Shown piece by piece: positions 1 to 9,900 of a DNA stretch of 64,000 nt. A program made the translations under genes and the position numbers. A model generated the notes under the pieces. It was not told where the DNA came from. It saw only the letters and a list, made by a program, of their open reading frames with translations, and did not search any database. The first letter of the stretch is position 1. Each line of letters begins with the position of its first letter. The DNA is from JBFMDN01 sp040753915 (GTDB taxonomy: Bacteria; Desulfobacterota; Desulfomonilia; Desulfomonilales; Desulfomonilaceae): the NCBI GenBank assembly GCA_040753915.1, contig JBFMDN010000013.1:1-64000 (forward strand), written 5' to 3'.

Positions 1-43
1 GCGGGGCCTGTCGCTTATCTTGGTTTTCTTCAGGGTTTGCCAC
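1..43 (-). CDS. 5' end of a gene leaving the window (partial)
   Basis: Only the first 14 codons are present. On the minus strand a GTG at 43-41 is preceded by AAGGAG at 56-51, 7 nt upstream, which is a very good ribosome binding site. The visible peptide begins MANPEENQDKRQAP and stays open to the window edge. It is hydrophilic and gives no clue to function. The ribosome binding site is seen directly; that this is a gene start is inferred from it. Confidence 0.5.
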   Translation of the reverse strand, partial: MANPEENQDKRQAP

Positions 44-59
44 GTCTATCCTCCTTAAA

Positions 60-200
60 AGAGTAAGAAGTCACCACGGAGGGCACAGAGACCGCAGAGA
101 AAGAACCAAGAAATGGGATCCACAGATCACACCGATTCCACAGATAATAGACCGAGATAATTTCATCTGCGGCCATCTGCGAAATCTGTGGATAATTCTT
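60..200. repeat. dispersed non-coding repeat (CACGGAGGGCACAGAG / CACAGAT type)
   Basis: This stretch is built of short reiterated words: ACGGAGGGCACAGAGACCG, then several CACAGAT/CCACAGATAAT and ATCTGCG/CATCTGCG words. It is open as a 68-codon minus frame (30-236), but the peptide has the look of translated low-complexity repeat rather than a protein. A similar tract (CCGCAGATTGCGCAGATTTTCGCAGA) lies near 43409-43434. I know such sequence as a dispersed intergenic repeat in many bacterial genomes, but cannot name the family. Confidence 0.4.
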
Positions 201-236
201 CTCTTTGCCTTCACTGCTTCTCACTCCGCGCACCAC

Positions 237-1203
237 GCGATCTCCGTCCCGGAAATCTATGGTGCCCGTGGGCCCTTATGGGGAGCGGTCATCTAAAGTG
301 TGGTACTAACACCGGCTGCATTTATTGCTGCCGCCTTTAATGGGGCTCATTACCATCGGATTTCCCTATCTTCCTCAAATGCAGCGTCTAGGACGTACTT
401 CTAAACTGTCATCACCAATGAGGTCCATTATTGTGCGGTTCTGCGAGCTCACTTCAATTCCTCTCATTGCAGACTCCGCCATGCGCGGCCTTCGTCGAGG
501 GGAGCCCCTCTGATGGGGGAACAAACCGTGGCTTACAGCCACATGTCAGGCAAACATACACATGGGAAAAAAGTACCATGGCGACGGCCGGTGTCAAGTA
601 ATTTTTTCGCTAGGACCGGATCCAGCCAGGGAAACCGCACAACAGGGGATGTCCCGACTACGTTGGAATCACAACTCGTTACATTTATCGCTGTTACGAC
701 CACCAAAGGAGGCCTCCTATTGTGCATGCAACAAAACTCGGCCAAAAGAGCCACTAAGTGACAAAAGTGGTTAAAAGAGAGATGGGCTGGGCAAACTCTT
801 CGGGAGAAGGTATAGTGGAGGGCGTGGAGGATTAGGGTAGGGGTACACCGCGGCGTGAGTCAGACGACACTCACTGTGCTGCCACGCATTGTCTGTGCAT
901 TACTTTCGACCGGTCGGGTGCCGCGAATTTCAACGGGCGGCAGTATCGCAACCGCCACAGGAGACGGGAGCCGGCCTGCTGCCTGTCGACATGCAGGCCA
1001 CGGGGGAATTGTCATCGACCCCATCTCCGATACCGGCGGGTGCAGCGCGTTTGCGTGGCAAATCTACCCAGCCTGGGAAACGGGCTACAGAAAATCAGTC
1101 GGTTATGGCGCTGGTTGCCAGCTTTACCATGAAAAAGCGCGGCACCCGATACCGGCCTATCCTGGCCGATGGTCTGTCGCACCAGAGCAGCGTTCGGTTT
1201 TCG
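237..1203. other. intergenic, no gene recognised
   Basis: About 970 bases without a convincing gene. Open frames up to 224 codons on the plus strand (889-1563) run into the antisense of the NO reductase gene and have no recognisable protein character or good ribosome binding site. It may hold decayed sequence; I see no RNA gene, and no clear terminator for the reductase. Confidence 0.5.
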
Positions 1204-3480
1204 CTACAGTTGCACGCCAAGCCTTTCCCAAACGGATTCCCCTTCCCGTATTTGCATTGGCTTGAGATGGCGATAGGTCCTGAAGAGGAAATAGAACATT
1301 GGGACCACTCCGACCAAAATGATAGTGAGATCGGGTACCATCCGGATCGTGCCGAGGAAGATTACGGGAGCCCGTGTGAAGAATTCAGCGCTTCTCGCGA
1401 CCCACAGGCCTTCCTGAAAGCTGGTCCAGGCCTGCATTACTCCGACTGGGAACAACGTGCCGAACGTCAGAAGGGCGAGCCCAATGTTGAACCCCCAGAA
1501 CGACACCTTCAGAGGGGTATCGCTCCAATACTCTTTGTCCACCAACCCTCGCCACGAGAATAGTAGGAGTGCAATACTGAGCATTCCATACGTGCCGAAC
1601 AAGGCTGCGTGGCCGTGATTCATGGTCAGATACGTTCCGTGCTCGTAATAGTTAACCAGGGGCAAGTTGATGAGGAACCCGAAGACGCCGGCTCCCAGGA
1701 AGTTCCAGAACGATGAGGCCACGAGGAAGAAGAGGGGCCACCGGTAGGGAAATTCCTTGCCTTCCTTTCGGATCGATCTGTATTCCATGAGACCCCTTAC
1801 CACGAGTCCGAACAAGGGTACCGGTTCCATGGACGAAAATACGGATCCGAGGGCAAGCCAGTAGCTGGGGCCGCCATACCAGAAGTAATGGTGGGCCGTG
1901 CCAATAATACCCGAAAGGAAGACAATAGCAGCAGTGAAATAGGCAACTATGAGAGCCCCACGTGCCGACGCAAGCCCCATGACCACGAGGAGCAGAGAGA
2001 TTACCGCAACCCCGAAAAACTCGAAGATGCTTTCAACCCAAATATGGACAACAAACCATCTCCAGTAGTCTGCTACGGTGAGATGCGTTCCTTTTCCGAA
2101 GAGCAGACCGAACCCGAAGAACAGGACGACGAGAATAGCGCTCAGCACGTAATACATCATCAATCCGCTGAATTCGTCTTTGTGGCCGAGCCTGAGATGA
2201 TGCGAAATAGGTCGATAGACTATTATCAGCCAGGCTATCAGTCCGATGAAGAGCAGGATTTGCCATATCCTCCCCAGTTCCAGGAATTCCCAACCTTGGT
2301 GACCAAGCCAAAACCACCAGTCGCCAAGCCATCCGTAAATGCCTGCCACCTCACCCACCAGGCTCCCCAGGGCTACAATCAGTATCGCCACAAACAGAAG
2401 CTGCACGAGGAATCCCTGACCTTTCGGTTCTACGCCACCAAGGATCGGGGCAAGGTAGATCGCGGACGCGACCCACGTGGTCGCAATCCAGAAGATGGCC
2501 AGTTGGAGATGCCAAGATTTCGCCCAACTGTAGGGAATCAGATCGGCGACTAGTTGCACATAGAAGTGTGCCGGATAAATGGTGTAGTGGGCCAACAGTC
2601 CGCCGAAACTGGTTTGGAGGAGAAAAAGCAGTATGACCACAAGGAAGAACTTGGCTGCCTTGAACTGACTAGGAGTAAGAGGCATGCCTATGAGCTTTTC
2701 GGCTAGGGGAACCCCTCTTGCCGGACCGTACCAGATTCCGTAGTAATGAACACAAAAGACAAATGCTCCCAAGACTATCAAGAGAGCAAGGACTCCTCCG
2801 AGCGTCCAGATGTATGTGTCTGTAGTAGGCACGTTGCCCACAGTCCTGTCTGCTGGCCAATTGTTTGTGTAGGTTACCTCCGCATTGGGACGTTTCGTGG
2901 AGGCTACCCACGCTGTCCAAAAGAAAAACCTGGCGATCTCCAGCCGCTCTTCGCTGGTTTTCACTGTGTTGGGAAGAAATCCGTGACCTTTTTCGCCTTC
3001 CTTGAAGGTCTTTTCCCAAAATTCCTCGACTTTCTTCAACCCTTGTGTTTGAGCCTCGGTCAGCTTGAGCGTGTCGGTCGCACTATCGTACCGGTTCTCT
3101 TTGATCTCTCTTGTCACTTTCATTGTGACGACTGCCTTCTGAGTCTCGTCCAGGTCATCGAATGGCTTGCCGTACTCCTGTTTTGCCACGTAATCTCTGG
3201 CTGCAAGGCTGATGAGATGTAGCGATTGCGCAGAGAATTCCATTCCCCGCTGAGACCCGTGACCCCACACACTGCCATGGTCCATCAGCCCATACTTCTG
3301 AAAGATGTCTTGACCTTTGAGAATGTCAGACTTTGTAAAAAGGACGTTCCCATCCTGTCCGACGACCTTCCCAGGGTAGGGTGGTACCCTGTCCATGGCA
3401 AAGTACCCGCCGCCCAACAAGACCACCATCGCAACAACGAAAGAAATGATCGCAGCCCATTTGACCGTGTTAACTGACAT
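1204..3480 (-). CDS. norZ: quinol-dependent nitric oxide reductase (qNOR)
   Basis: A 758-residue membrane protein that reduces 2 NO to N2O with quinol electrons. It has an N-terminal TM segment (about 8-28), a large periplasmic cytochrome-c-like fold without a CxxCH haem c motif (about 30-220), then a 12-helix NorB core. The non-haem iron ligands expected for NORs are visible: HIWVE (His479, Glu483) and AHHYFW (His530, His531), plus the haem-ligand region NHGHAALFG (about 621-629). Both active-site histidines are kept, which argues against NO dismutase, where this site is altered. The ATG is preceded by GGGAGG. It is the last gene of a leftward group with a hemerythrin and is likely an NO detoxification enzyme rather than part of full denitrification, since no nir or nos gene is in view. 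Confidence 0.93.
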   Translation of the reverse strand: MSVNTVKWAAIISFVVAMVVLLGGGYFAMDRVPPYPGKVVGQDGNVLFTKSDILKGQDIFQKYGLMDHGSVWGHGSQRGMEFSAQSLHLISLAARDYVAKQEYGKPFDDLDETQKAVVTMKVTREIKENRYDSATDTLKLTEAQTQGLKKVEEFWEKTFKEGEKGHGFLPNTVKTSEERLEIARFFFWTAWVASTKRPNAEVTYTNNWPADRTVGNVPTTDTYIWTLGGVLALLIVLGAFVFCVHYYGIWYGPARGVPLAEKLIGMPLTPSQFKAAKFFLVVILLFLLQTSFGGLLAHYTIYPAHFYVQLVADLIPYSWAKSWHLQLAIFWIATTWVASAIYLAPILGGVEPKGQGFLVQLLFVAILIVALGSLVGEVAGIYGWLGDWWFWLGHQGWEFLELGRIWQILLFIGLIAWLIIVYRPISHHLRLGHKDEFSGLMMYYVLSAILVVLFFGFGLLFGKGTHLTVADYWRWFVVHIWVESIFEFFGVAVISLLLVVMGLASARGALIVAYFTAAIVFLSGIIGTAHHYFWYGGPSYWLALGSVFSSMEPVPLFGLVVRGLMEYRSIRKEGKEFPYRWPLFFLVASSFWNFLGAGVFGFLINLPLVNYYEHGTYLTMNHGHAALFGTYGMLSIALLLFSWRGLVDKEYWSDTPLKVSFWGFNIGLALLTFGTLFPVGVMQAWTSFQEGLWVARSAEFFTRAPVIFLGTIRMVPDLTIILVGVVPMFYFLFRTYRHLKPMQIREGESVWERLGVQL

Positions 3481-3570
3481 GGTAAGCCTCCCTTTTGGTT
3501 GAGGGTTGATGAACTCAAGCCCAATTCGCCCATGATCATCATCGCTTGTATATCGCGAAATCTCGGCCCG

Positions 3571-3774
3571 TCAGCCACTCTCCAGTCCAAGCCTGATTAG
3601 CGGCCGGAGGGAGCTTTCTCTATGTTTTGCGGCAATGGTCTCGGCCAGTCTGTCGAGAGACTCGAAATCTTTGTCCTTCGGAACCCCTTTGCAGAGAACC
3701 GGTTCCAGGACTTCCACCTTGAGGTTTGGGATCGACGTGGCGATCCCAGTCGATTGCCCCCAGCCAATGCACAT
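3571..3774 (-). pseudogene. C-terminal remnant of an FprA-type flavodiiron protein
   Basis: The peptide ends with LEPVLCKGVPKDKDFESLD followed by RLAETIAAKHRE, which resembles the end of the flavodoxin domain in FprA/ROO-type flavodiiron NO/O2 reductases. No diiron metallo-beta-lactamase domain and no intact flavodoxin core lies upstream; the frame closes at a stop about 50 nt before the first ATG. It lies between hemerythrin and qNOR on the same strand, so it looks like the stump of a third NO/O2-detoxifying gene. The family call rests on my memory of the C-terminal pattern and is moderate. Confidence 0.4.
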
Positions 3775-3858
3775 TATGGAAGGTCCTGCAACTATCTCTC
3801 TAACAATAATGCGACAAATGGCTCAGTCCGACCATCCCAGACCTCAGCTCAGCTCGTC

Positions 3859-4410
3859 CTACAAATAGATTTTCCCCAGTTCGTCGAGAAGTGTGTGAAA
3901 GCGTTCGTGTACACCTTTTCCTATTCTTTTTTCCTCCAGCTCCTCGAATTTCACAAAAAGGGTCTCCTGGATTTCCTCTGAGAGAAGCGAATCCGCCATG
4001 GGAAAGAGGACCGAGTTTTCCTTGTCAATATGCTGAGTCATTAGTGCTGTGTAGGATCTTGCCTGAGCAGAAATTTCGGAACCGGCTCCTGCACTCCCGG
4101 TCCTGTATTGCTTGAGAGCATCGTCCATTGCAGAGACGTGCCTCCGACCCTGTTGGTGTTCAAAGAGCATTTGATCGATCGGTCCTCCATTTCTAGGGAC
4201 CCCGGCTTTCTCCATTGCGGGAAACAGAAGATCTTCCTCCTTTCCATGATGGCATCGATCCACAAAGACCTTGAGAAACTCGATTTTTTTCTCAAATTGC
4301 TCATCATTGAAGCTTCCCTCTGATTCTAGTTTTGCACAGACTTGGTCGACTACCCTGAGCATGACGCCTATACCTTCGTGCTCGGCCCTGAGCTGCTCTG
4401 TAGCTTTCAT
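3859..4410 (-). CDS. hemerythrin HHE domain protein
   Basis: A 183-residue four-helix hemerythrin-like protein. Candidate diiron ligands are in the expected order: His11 in AEHEGIG, His54-His55 and Glu58/59 in CHHGKEEDLLFPAME, His85 in EHQQGRRH, His91, and His127/Glu131 in HIDKENSVLFPMAD. Such proteins bind O2 or NO at a di-iron site, or act in iron-sulphur repair under nitrosative stress (YtfE/DnrN relatives). It lacks the N-terminal ScdA-type Cys domain, so it is not a full RIC protein. Start codon ATG with AGGAGCGG upstream. It lies upstream of qNOR on the same strand, and the neighbourhood suggests NO handling. Confidence 0.88.
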   Translation of the reverse strand: MKATEQLRAEHEGIGVMLRVVDQVCAKLESEGSFNDEQFEKKIEFLKVFVDRCHHGKEEDLLFPAMEKAGVPRNGGPIDQMLFEHQQGRRHVSAMDDALKQYRTGSAGAGSEISAQARSYTALMTQHIDKENSVLFPMADSLLSEEIQETLFVKFEELEEKRIGKGVHERFHTLLDELGKIYL

Positions 4411-4438
4411 GATCCGCTCCTATCAGGAATTGATTAGC

Positions 4439-4987
4439 TCAGGTGAGCACCTGCCGTTCGGCTTCGATTATCGTTGCCTCGGTCCTTGCGAGATCCGCTT
4501 CTGCGACAGCCAGTCTTTCTCCACTCTTGTCCAGGTCTGCTTCGGAAACGCTCTTCGATGCTCTCAGCGCGAGATATCGATCGTGATCTTTGCGGGCTTG
4601 ATCGAGTACGGTTTTTGCACGAGCGAGGTCCGCCTGGACTCGCTCCACGGTCGCGTCCGCAGCGTTCAAGGTTGCTTGCGCGGTCTCAACAGATTGCCTC
4701 AGGTCGGCGTCATCCAGGCGGGCCATGAGTTGGCCCTGGACCACCTTGTCGTTCTGATCCACGAAAGTTTCCACAAGACGCCCCGCTATCTTGGCGCTGA
4801 TACTGGACCGCACGCGAGCCTGCAACGTTCCGGTTCCCGTAACCTCCTCAATGACGGTCCCTTTCTTGACGGTGGCAGTTGAGACCGAGACCGGCATCAG
4901 CTTCACCCGATAAAGAATTGCGGCCGCGACAGCGATGGTAATGACTGCGATCAGGCTTTTTCTCATGAGTCTTGCCAGACTGACCAT
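4439..4987 (-). pseudogene. truncated HlyD/AcrA-type periplasmic adaptor
   Basis: The 182 residues match the first half of a membrane-fusion protein of RND or MacA-type efflux pumps: an N-terminal TM anchor (about 10-27), a beta-barrel/lipoyl half (VTGTGTLQARVRSSISAKIAG) and the alpha-helical hairpin (about 85-180), rich in Ala, Glu and Arg. Full adaptors are usually 350-420 residues; here a TGA ends the frame in the second hairpin helix and hemerythrin starts 28 nt later, so the second lipoyl half and membrane-proximal domain are gone. No transporter gene follows. A deletion probably fused the remnant to the hemerythrin gene's upstream region. Confidence 0.75.
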
Positions 4988-5014
4988 ATGGACCTCTTAA
5001 CTCATTGATATCTC

Positions 5015-5179
5015 CTACACGTCCTCAAACGATGCCATCTTCAATTCGGCCCCTCCTTCCTGGAGTCTCTGGCTGAATGCATCCAAAAGTCGATCCATAC
5101 ATGCAACCACCTCCCGGGCTGATTCCCCTGGGGGGATCTTGGCTGTTCCTTTCATCTTGGCACTGCGGCATGTCGGCAT
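5015..5179 (-). CDS. small Cys-containing protein, unknown
   Basis: A 54-residue frame starting MPTCRSAKMKGTAKIPPGE. The ATG at 5179 has GGAGAAAGG just upstream, which is why I prefer it to the upstream starts at 5215 and 5240. Two Cys residues and a predicted C-terminal helix are the only visible features. It is the first gene behind the FNR-type palindrome at 5254-5271 and leads into the truncated adaptor 27 nt downstream, so it is probably co-transcribed with hemerythrin and qNOR. Function unknown. Confidence 0.5.
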   Translation of the reverse strand: MPTCRSAKMKGTAKIPPGESAREVVACMDRLLDAFSQRLQEGGAELKMASFEDV

Positions 5180-5227
5180 CAGGCAACCCTTTCTCCGGTG
5201 CGTGTGACGGACCAAGGGATCTACTCA

Positions 5228-5271
5228 AAACTACCGACACTATTCCAGAACATCCTTGACTTAAGTCAAGG
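5228..5271 (-). promoter_or_regulatory. FNR/DNR-type operator and putative class II promoter
   Basis: A perfect 18-bp palindrome, CCTTGACTTAAGTCAAGG, lies at 5254-5271; its core TTGAC-N4-GTCAA fits the CRP/FNR-superfamily pattern TTGAY-N4-RTCAA used by FNR, NnrR and DNR. On the minus strand a TAGTTT hexamer (5233-5228) is centred 32 bp downstream of the palindrome centre, exactly the spacing of a class II activator site (-41.5) to a -10 box. The first start codon is about 75 bp downstream. It points toward the hemerythrin/qNOR genes, so anaerobic or NO-responsive control is inferred. Confidence 0.65.
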
Positions 5272-5584
5272 GCAGAGGATTCGTCAGGAAACAGGGAGGC
5301 AGGCGGCGAGATGTTCCCAGGGGCTCTGAGTGGGACGGCGTCCAGTGTTTGCGCAACCTCCCGGTCACAACAGGCAGATCGGAATCGCAGCGAAAAGTCG
5401 ACCCGTCAGCATGTTGTTGACCTACATCTATCGCCAGAGAGTCAGGTCCTCAACCGGCTAAACTTCCTTTAACAGGGTCACCTGCCGATGGGATTGCCCC
5501 AGAGAAGCCCAGACCAATCAAAAAAGACCGTTTCCGCAAACCCGTGCGAACCAGAGTGGCAATAGACGCTATTCCAAGCCTGGA

Positions 5585-5812
5585 ATGAAAATCGTCCTCA
5601 TTGTCGATGAGACGGCCATCCTGCGCTTGGGGGTCCTTGCCGAGCTCCACACCATCACTGTCTTCGAGCAAGATTCAAAACCTTGGCTCCCCATTGTCCT
5701 GACCGGACAGCGCAACCTCATCAACAAGCTCATGTATCAGACATCCCTGCAGGTGGCATCAAGAATCGTCGCTCGAAGCCGCATGGAACCAGTGAACAGA
5801 AAAGAAATGTAG
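5585..5812 (+). pseudogene. remnant of ExeA/TniB-like transposition ATPase
   Basis: A 75-codon frame beginning with a Walker-B-like string (KIVLIVDETAILRLGVLAEL) and continuing HTITVFEQDSKPWLPIVLTG, then QRNLINKLMYQTSLQVASRI. That order (Walker B, sensor-1-like ILVGQ region, ASRIVARS) is the middle of the ExeA-family AAA helper ATPases carried by several insertion elements. The Walker A part upstream and the lid downstream are absent, so it is a fragment of a lost element at the left edge of the BREX island. Confidence 0.6.
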
Positions 5813-6300
5813 TAGTATATCTGTCTGCGTCTGTCTCTCACCGGCGTCAAATCCAACCTCTTCGACGATGCTGCAGTCACCGCCATCCATCAAGGCTCAG
5901 GTGGGATATTCAGGAAAGCAAATCATCTGTGGCAAGAGGCGCCGTCGTAGCAGCGTGAAGCAACCACTCCCCAATCGTTCACGCTGATCACTTCAGACTC
6001 GCCGCTACCGAGATGTCTTGACCAATTAGTCCCGAGCCGGGCCACCCGGGTCGGTCCACACAATCTGAGAAAAAAGAGAGCTGTCCCAAATAATCAAACA
6101 AAATCAGTCAATTTATTGTGAAAAACAACACAAGGAGGCCGGACGCGGACCTCGTGACTCTCTACGAAGCCGGGAAACAGAAGGCGTCACAAGGTTGGAA
6201 TCAGCAAATTAACTATCAGCAACTAGCAATAACCATGGACTATTCACCTATCATGGTATATGGTCTTTCGCGACTTGCACGCCGCGGAGAGGTATGTGCC
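5813..6300. other. intergenic between transposon relic and BREX operon
   Basis: No intact gene. A GTG-initiated frame from 6118 reads into the next gene and would extend it by 61 residues, but that extension has no strong ribosome binding site and no recognisable domain. The promoter of the BREX operon should lie here. I see no clear -35/-10 pair or operator. Confidence 0.4.
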
Positions 6301-6492
6301 ATGAACGACCCCCCAGGAGATGTCCTCACCATTGACGAGCTATCGGTCTACCTGAAAATCCCCAAGTCCACACTCTATAAGCTTGTACGGGAAGGAAAGG
6401 TTCCGTCCCAGAAAATAGGACGTCATTGGAGGTTCGGTAAGAAGGCCATTGACCGATGGTTGGAAGACAAGCGACTCGGAGACTCGGACTAG
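6301..6492 (+). CDS. excisionase/MerR-like HTH DNA-binding protein
   Basis: A 63-residue protein with the 'helix-turn-helix, excisionase family' pattern: LTIDELSVYLKIPKSTLYKL, VREGKVPSQKIGRHWRF, then KKAIDRWLED. This fold recognises DNA through the winged helix and is common in small regulators and recombination directionality factors. The ATG at 6301 has GGAGAGG upstream; an upstream GTG (6118) is possible but less supported. It ends 11 nt before brxF, so it is probably the first gene of the BREX operon and could be its autoregulator. The regulator role is inferred from position only. Confidence 0.75.
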   Translation: MNDPPGDVLTIDELSVYLKIPKSTLYKLVREGKVPSQKIGRHWRFGKKAIDRWLEDKRLGDSD

Positions 6493-6503
6493 GAAGCTGA
6501 CGC

Positions 6504-6980
6504 ATGCCTGAACCCATTGCCGAAGAGGTGATTCGAAAAATCGACGAGGCTGCAAGCCTGTACCACCGTCTCATTGTGCTCGTGGCCCGAGCTGGTGAAG
6601 GTAAGACTGCGGCCCTCAGGGAGGTGCGCGATCAGACCGGCGGGACACTCATCAATCTCAACTTGGAGATGTCTCGACGGATGCTTGATCTCACAGGGCG
6701 TCAGCGACTCTTGCAGATTTCCCGACTGCTTCAGGAACTTGTAAATAGCTCTCCATCCGAAATAGTCCTTCTCGACAACACCGAAATGCTGTTTGACAAG
6801 GACCTGAAACAAGATCCGCTTCGACTTTTTCAAAGCCTGTCGCGTAACAAGACCGTGGTCGTCGCCTGGAATGGATCGGTCAAAGACCGACATTTGAAAT
6901 ACGCTGAACCCAGTCATCCAGAGTACCGGTCTTACCCGGTGATCGATGTTTTACTTGCAGGACCGGGGGTGGCGGAATGA
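6504..6980 (+). CDS. brxF: BREX-3 P-loop protein BrxF
   Basis: A 158-residue small P-loop ATPase: Walker A ARAGEGKTA at residues 29-37 and a Walker-B-like IVLLDNTEMLF near 87. Size, small ATPase fold and position directly before a 1,247-residue BrxC-type ATPase match BrxF, the signature gene of type 3 BREX. BREX blocks phage DNA replication and methylates host DNA; BrxF's molecular task is not settled. It is followed by brxC after 18 nt. Confidence 0.85.
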   Translation: MPEPIAEEVIRKIDEAASLYHRLIVLVARAGEGKTAALREVRDQTGGTLINLNLEMSRRMLDLTGRQRLLQISRLLQELVNSSPSEIVLLDNTEMLFDKDLKQDPLRLFQSLSRNKTVVVAWNGSVKDRHLKYAEPSHPEYRSYPVIDVLLAGPGVAE

Positions 6981-6998
6981 AAAGCGCTGAAAGGTTGA

Positions 6999-9900
6999 AT
7001 GGGAGTAGACGTGATGAAATACGGTGACTTAATCCAGTTCGAGCCGATTGAGACCGTGGTTCAACTCCGTGACGCAGACAAGGAGAATGCAGCCCGTCAG
7101 CTAGTCCAAACTTATGTCATTTCCGAAGACATGGCTGAAAAGCTGATCAGTCTCGTCATCCCTCAGCTCCAGTTTGACCAGCCGACCGACAACAAGGCGC
7201 TCTTGGTCGTGGGCAACTATGGGACTGGAAAATCTCACCTCATTTCAGTAATTTCTGCTCTGGCGGAGCATAAGGAACTCTCATCAGAGCTGAATGACCG
7301 CAAGGTAGCGGAGGCGACGGGAAAGATCGGTGGTCGCTTCAAGGTCGTGCGGACGGAGATAGGAGCCACGACTATGTCCCTCCGAGACATATTGGTGGCG
7401 GAACTTGAGGAACATCTGGAAGCTATCGGCGTTTCGTACTCGTTCCCTTCGGCTGGGACTGTGACGAATAACAAGCGGGCTTTCGAAGAGATGATGGCGG
7501 TTTTTCATGAAAAGTACAGCGACCACGGGTTGCTGTTGGTGGTTGACGAGTTGCTTGACTACTTGCGCACACGAAAGGACCACGACTTGATTCTGGATCT
7601 GAACTTCCTTCGGGAGATTGGGGAAGTCTGCAAAGATCTGCGATTTCGTTTCATAGCCGGGGTCCAGGAAGCCATCTTTGATAGCCCTCGGTTTTCGTTC
7701 GTGGCCGACAGCATCCGCCGAGTTAAGGACCGCTTCGAGCAAGTTCTCATCGCACGCAAGGACGTGAAGTTTGTCGTAGCGGAGCGGTTACTCAAAAAGA
7801 CCGTCGAACAACAGGAAAAAATCCGAGAGTATCTCAATCCCTTTGCAAAATTCTATGGCCGCATGAACGAGCGTATGGACGAGTTCGTAAGACTTTTTCC
7901 GGTCCACCCAGACTACATTGACACCTTTGAGCGGGTCACGGCTGTAGAGAAGCGAGAGGTTCTCAAAACCCTCTCGACTGCCATGAAGAAGCTTCTGGAC
8001 TATGAGGTGCCAAACGACAGGCCCGGAGTGTTAGCCTACGACACTTATTGGACAACGCTACAAGAAAATGCCGCATTTAGAGCAGTCCCAGACATAAAAG
8101 CGGTGATCGATTGTAGCCAAGTGCTGGAATCACGGGTCCAACAAGCCTTCACCAGACCGGCGTACAAGCCCATGGCGTTGCAGCTCATCCGTGCCTTATC
8201 GGTTCACCGGCTTACCACTGGAGACATTTACGCGAGCCTCGGGGCGACTGCAGAGGAACTCCGGGACAGCCTTTGCCTCTTCCAGCCCGGCATCGAGGAT
8301 TTGGGTGGAGATCCAGCTGACGACCTGCTCTCCCAGGTGGAGACCGTGTTGAGGGAAATCCACAAGACCGTGAGCGGGCAGTTCATATCCTCCAATCCTG
8401 ACAACCGCCAATATTATCTGGATCTTAAAAAGACGGATGATTTTGATGCCTTGATCGAAAAGCGAGCCGAGAGTCTCGACCCGTCACAGCTTGACCGTTA
8501 TTACTACGAGGCTCTGAAACGGGTAATGGAGTGCACGGACCAGACCTACGTCACCGGGTACAAGATTTGGCAGCACGAACTCGAATGGTTGGAGCGGAAA
8601 GCCGCTCGACAGGGATACCTGTTTTTTGGGGCCCCGAATGAAAGATCTACCGCTGTACCCCCTCGTGATTTCTACCTCTACTTCGTTCAACCCTTCGATG
8701 CACCCCATTTCAAGGATGAAAAGAAGCCCGACGAGCTGTTTCTGCGTCTGATCCACACGGATGGAGAGTTCCGTACGGAATTGAGCAGCTACGCAGCGGC
8801 CTTGGATCTCGCAACTACCTCCTCTGGCCATGCCAAGACTACCTATCAGGCCAAGGCCTCCGGTTATCTTACGAAGCTGGTACAGTGGCTTCAGAAGAAT
8901 ATGGCCAAGGCGTTTGAAGTTACTTATCAGGGCCGAGCAAAGCCACTCACGGAATGGGCCAAGGGCAAATCTATCCGCGATCTCTCGGGAATTGCACCGC
9001 AAGAGCGAATCAATTTTCGCGATCTGGTGAACACTATCGCTGGCATTTGTCTAGGGGCCCATTTCCAGGATCAGGCTCCAGAGTATCCTTTCTTCTCTGT
9101 GCTCATTACGGGAACGAACCGTGTCCAGGCAGCACAGGACGCGCTTCGAGCCATAGCCGGACAAACTCGCACCAAGCAGGCCACCGCCGTTCTGGATGCG
9201 CTTGAGCTTCTCGATGGTGACCGGCTGGACCCATGCCGGTCGAAATACGCGAAGCACATTCTCGGCTTCACCGAAAAGAAGGGACACGGCCAGGTGACCA
9301 ATCGCTCTGAGCTTATACAAGACGTGCAGGGTGTGGAATACCTCGCTCCGCAATCCCTGCGTATTGAACCGGAGTGGGCGGTCGTGGTCCTGGCAGGCCT
9401 AGTCTACGCAGGTGAACTGGTGCTGGCCGTTCCGGGCCAGAAGTTCGATGCCGCCGGATTGCCGCAACTCGCAGCAACCAGCCTAGACCAACTGACCCAG
9501 TTCAAACACCTCGAACGGCCAAAAGATTGGAACGTCCCTGCTCTGAAGGCCCTGTTTGAGCTGCTCGACCTCACGCCCGGGATGGCACAACTGGTAACCC
9601 AGTCCAAGGACGAGCCGGTTCAGCAACTGCAGAAGGCCGTAACCCAATCAGTGGAAAGATTGGTGTATTCTCAAGAGATTCTACAGCGTGGGGTGCTGTT
9701 TTGGGGTCGCAATCTTTTAACCGAAGATGAAGGCAAGAAATTAAGAGCCTTGATTGAGGGAACCAAGACGTTCCTTGAATCCTTGCAGGCCTACACCACT
9801 CCGGGAAAGCTCAAGAACTTTCGCTATTCTGCCCAGGATGTCACCGGTCATCGACAAGGGCTTCTGGCTCTCAAGGAGGTCGAGTCCCTTCACGAGCTGG

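Noticed and set aside
889..1563. 224-codon plus frame before qNOR
   Set aside because: Its second half is antisense to the qNOR gene, it has no ribosome binding site and no protein-like pattern.
1204..3480. NO dismutase instead of qNOR
   Set aside because: His479, Glu483, His530 and His531 match normal NOR iron ligands; NO dismutases have changes at this site.
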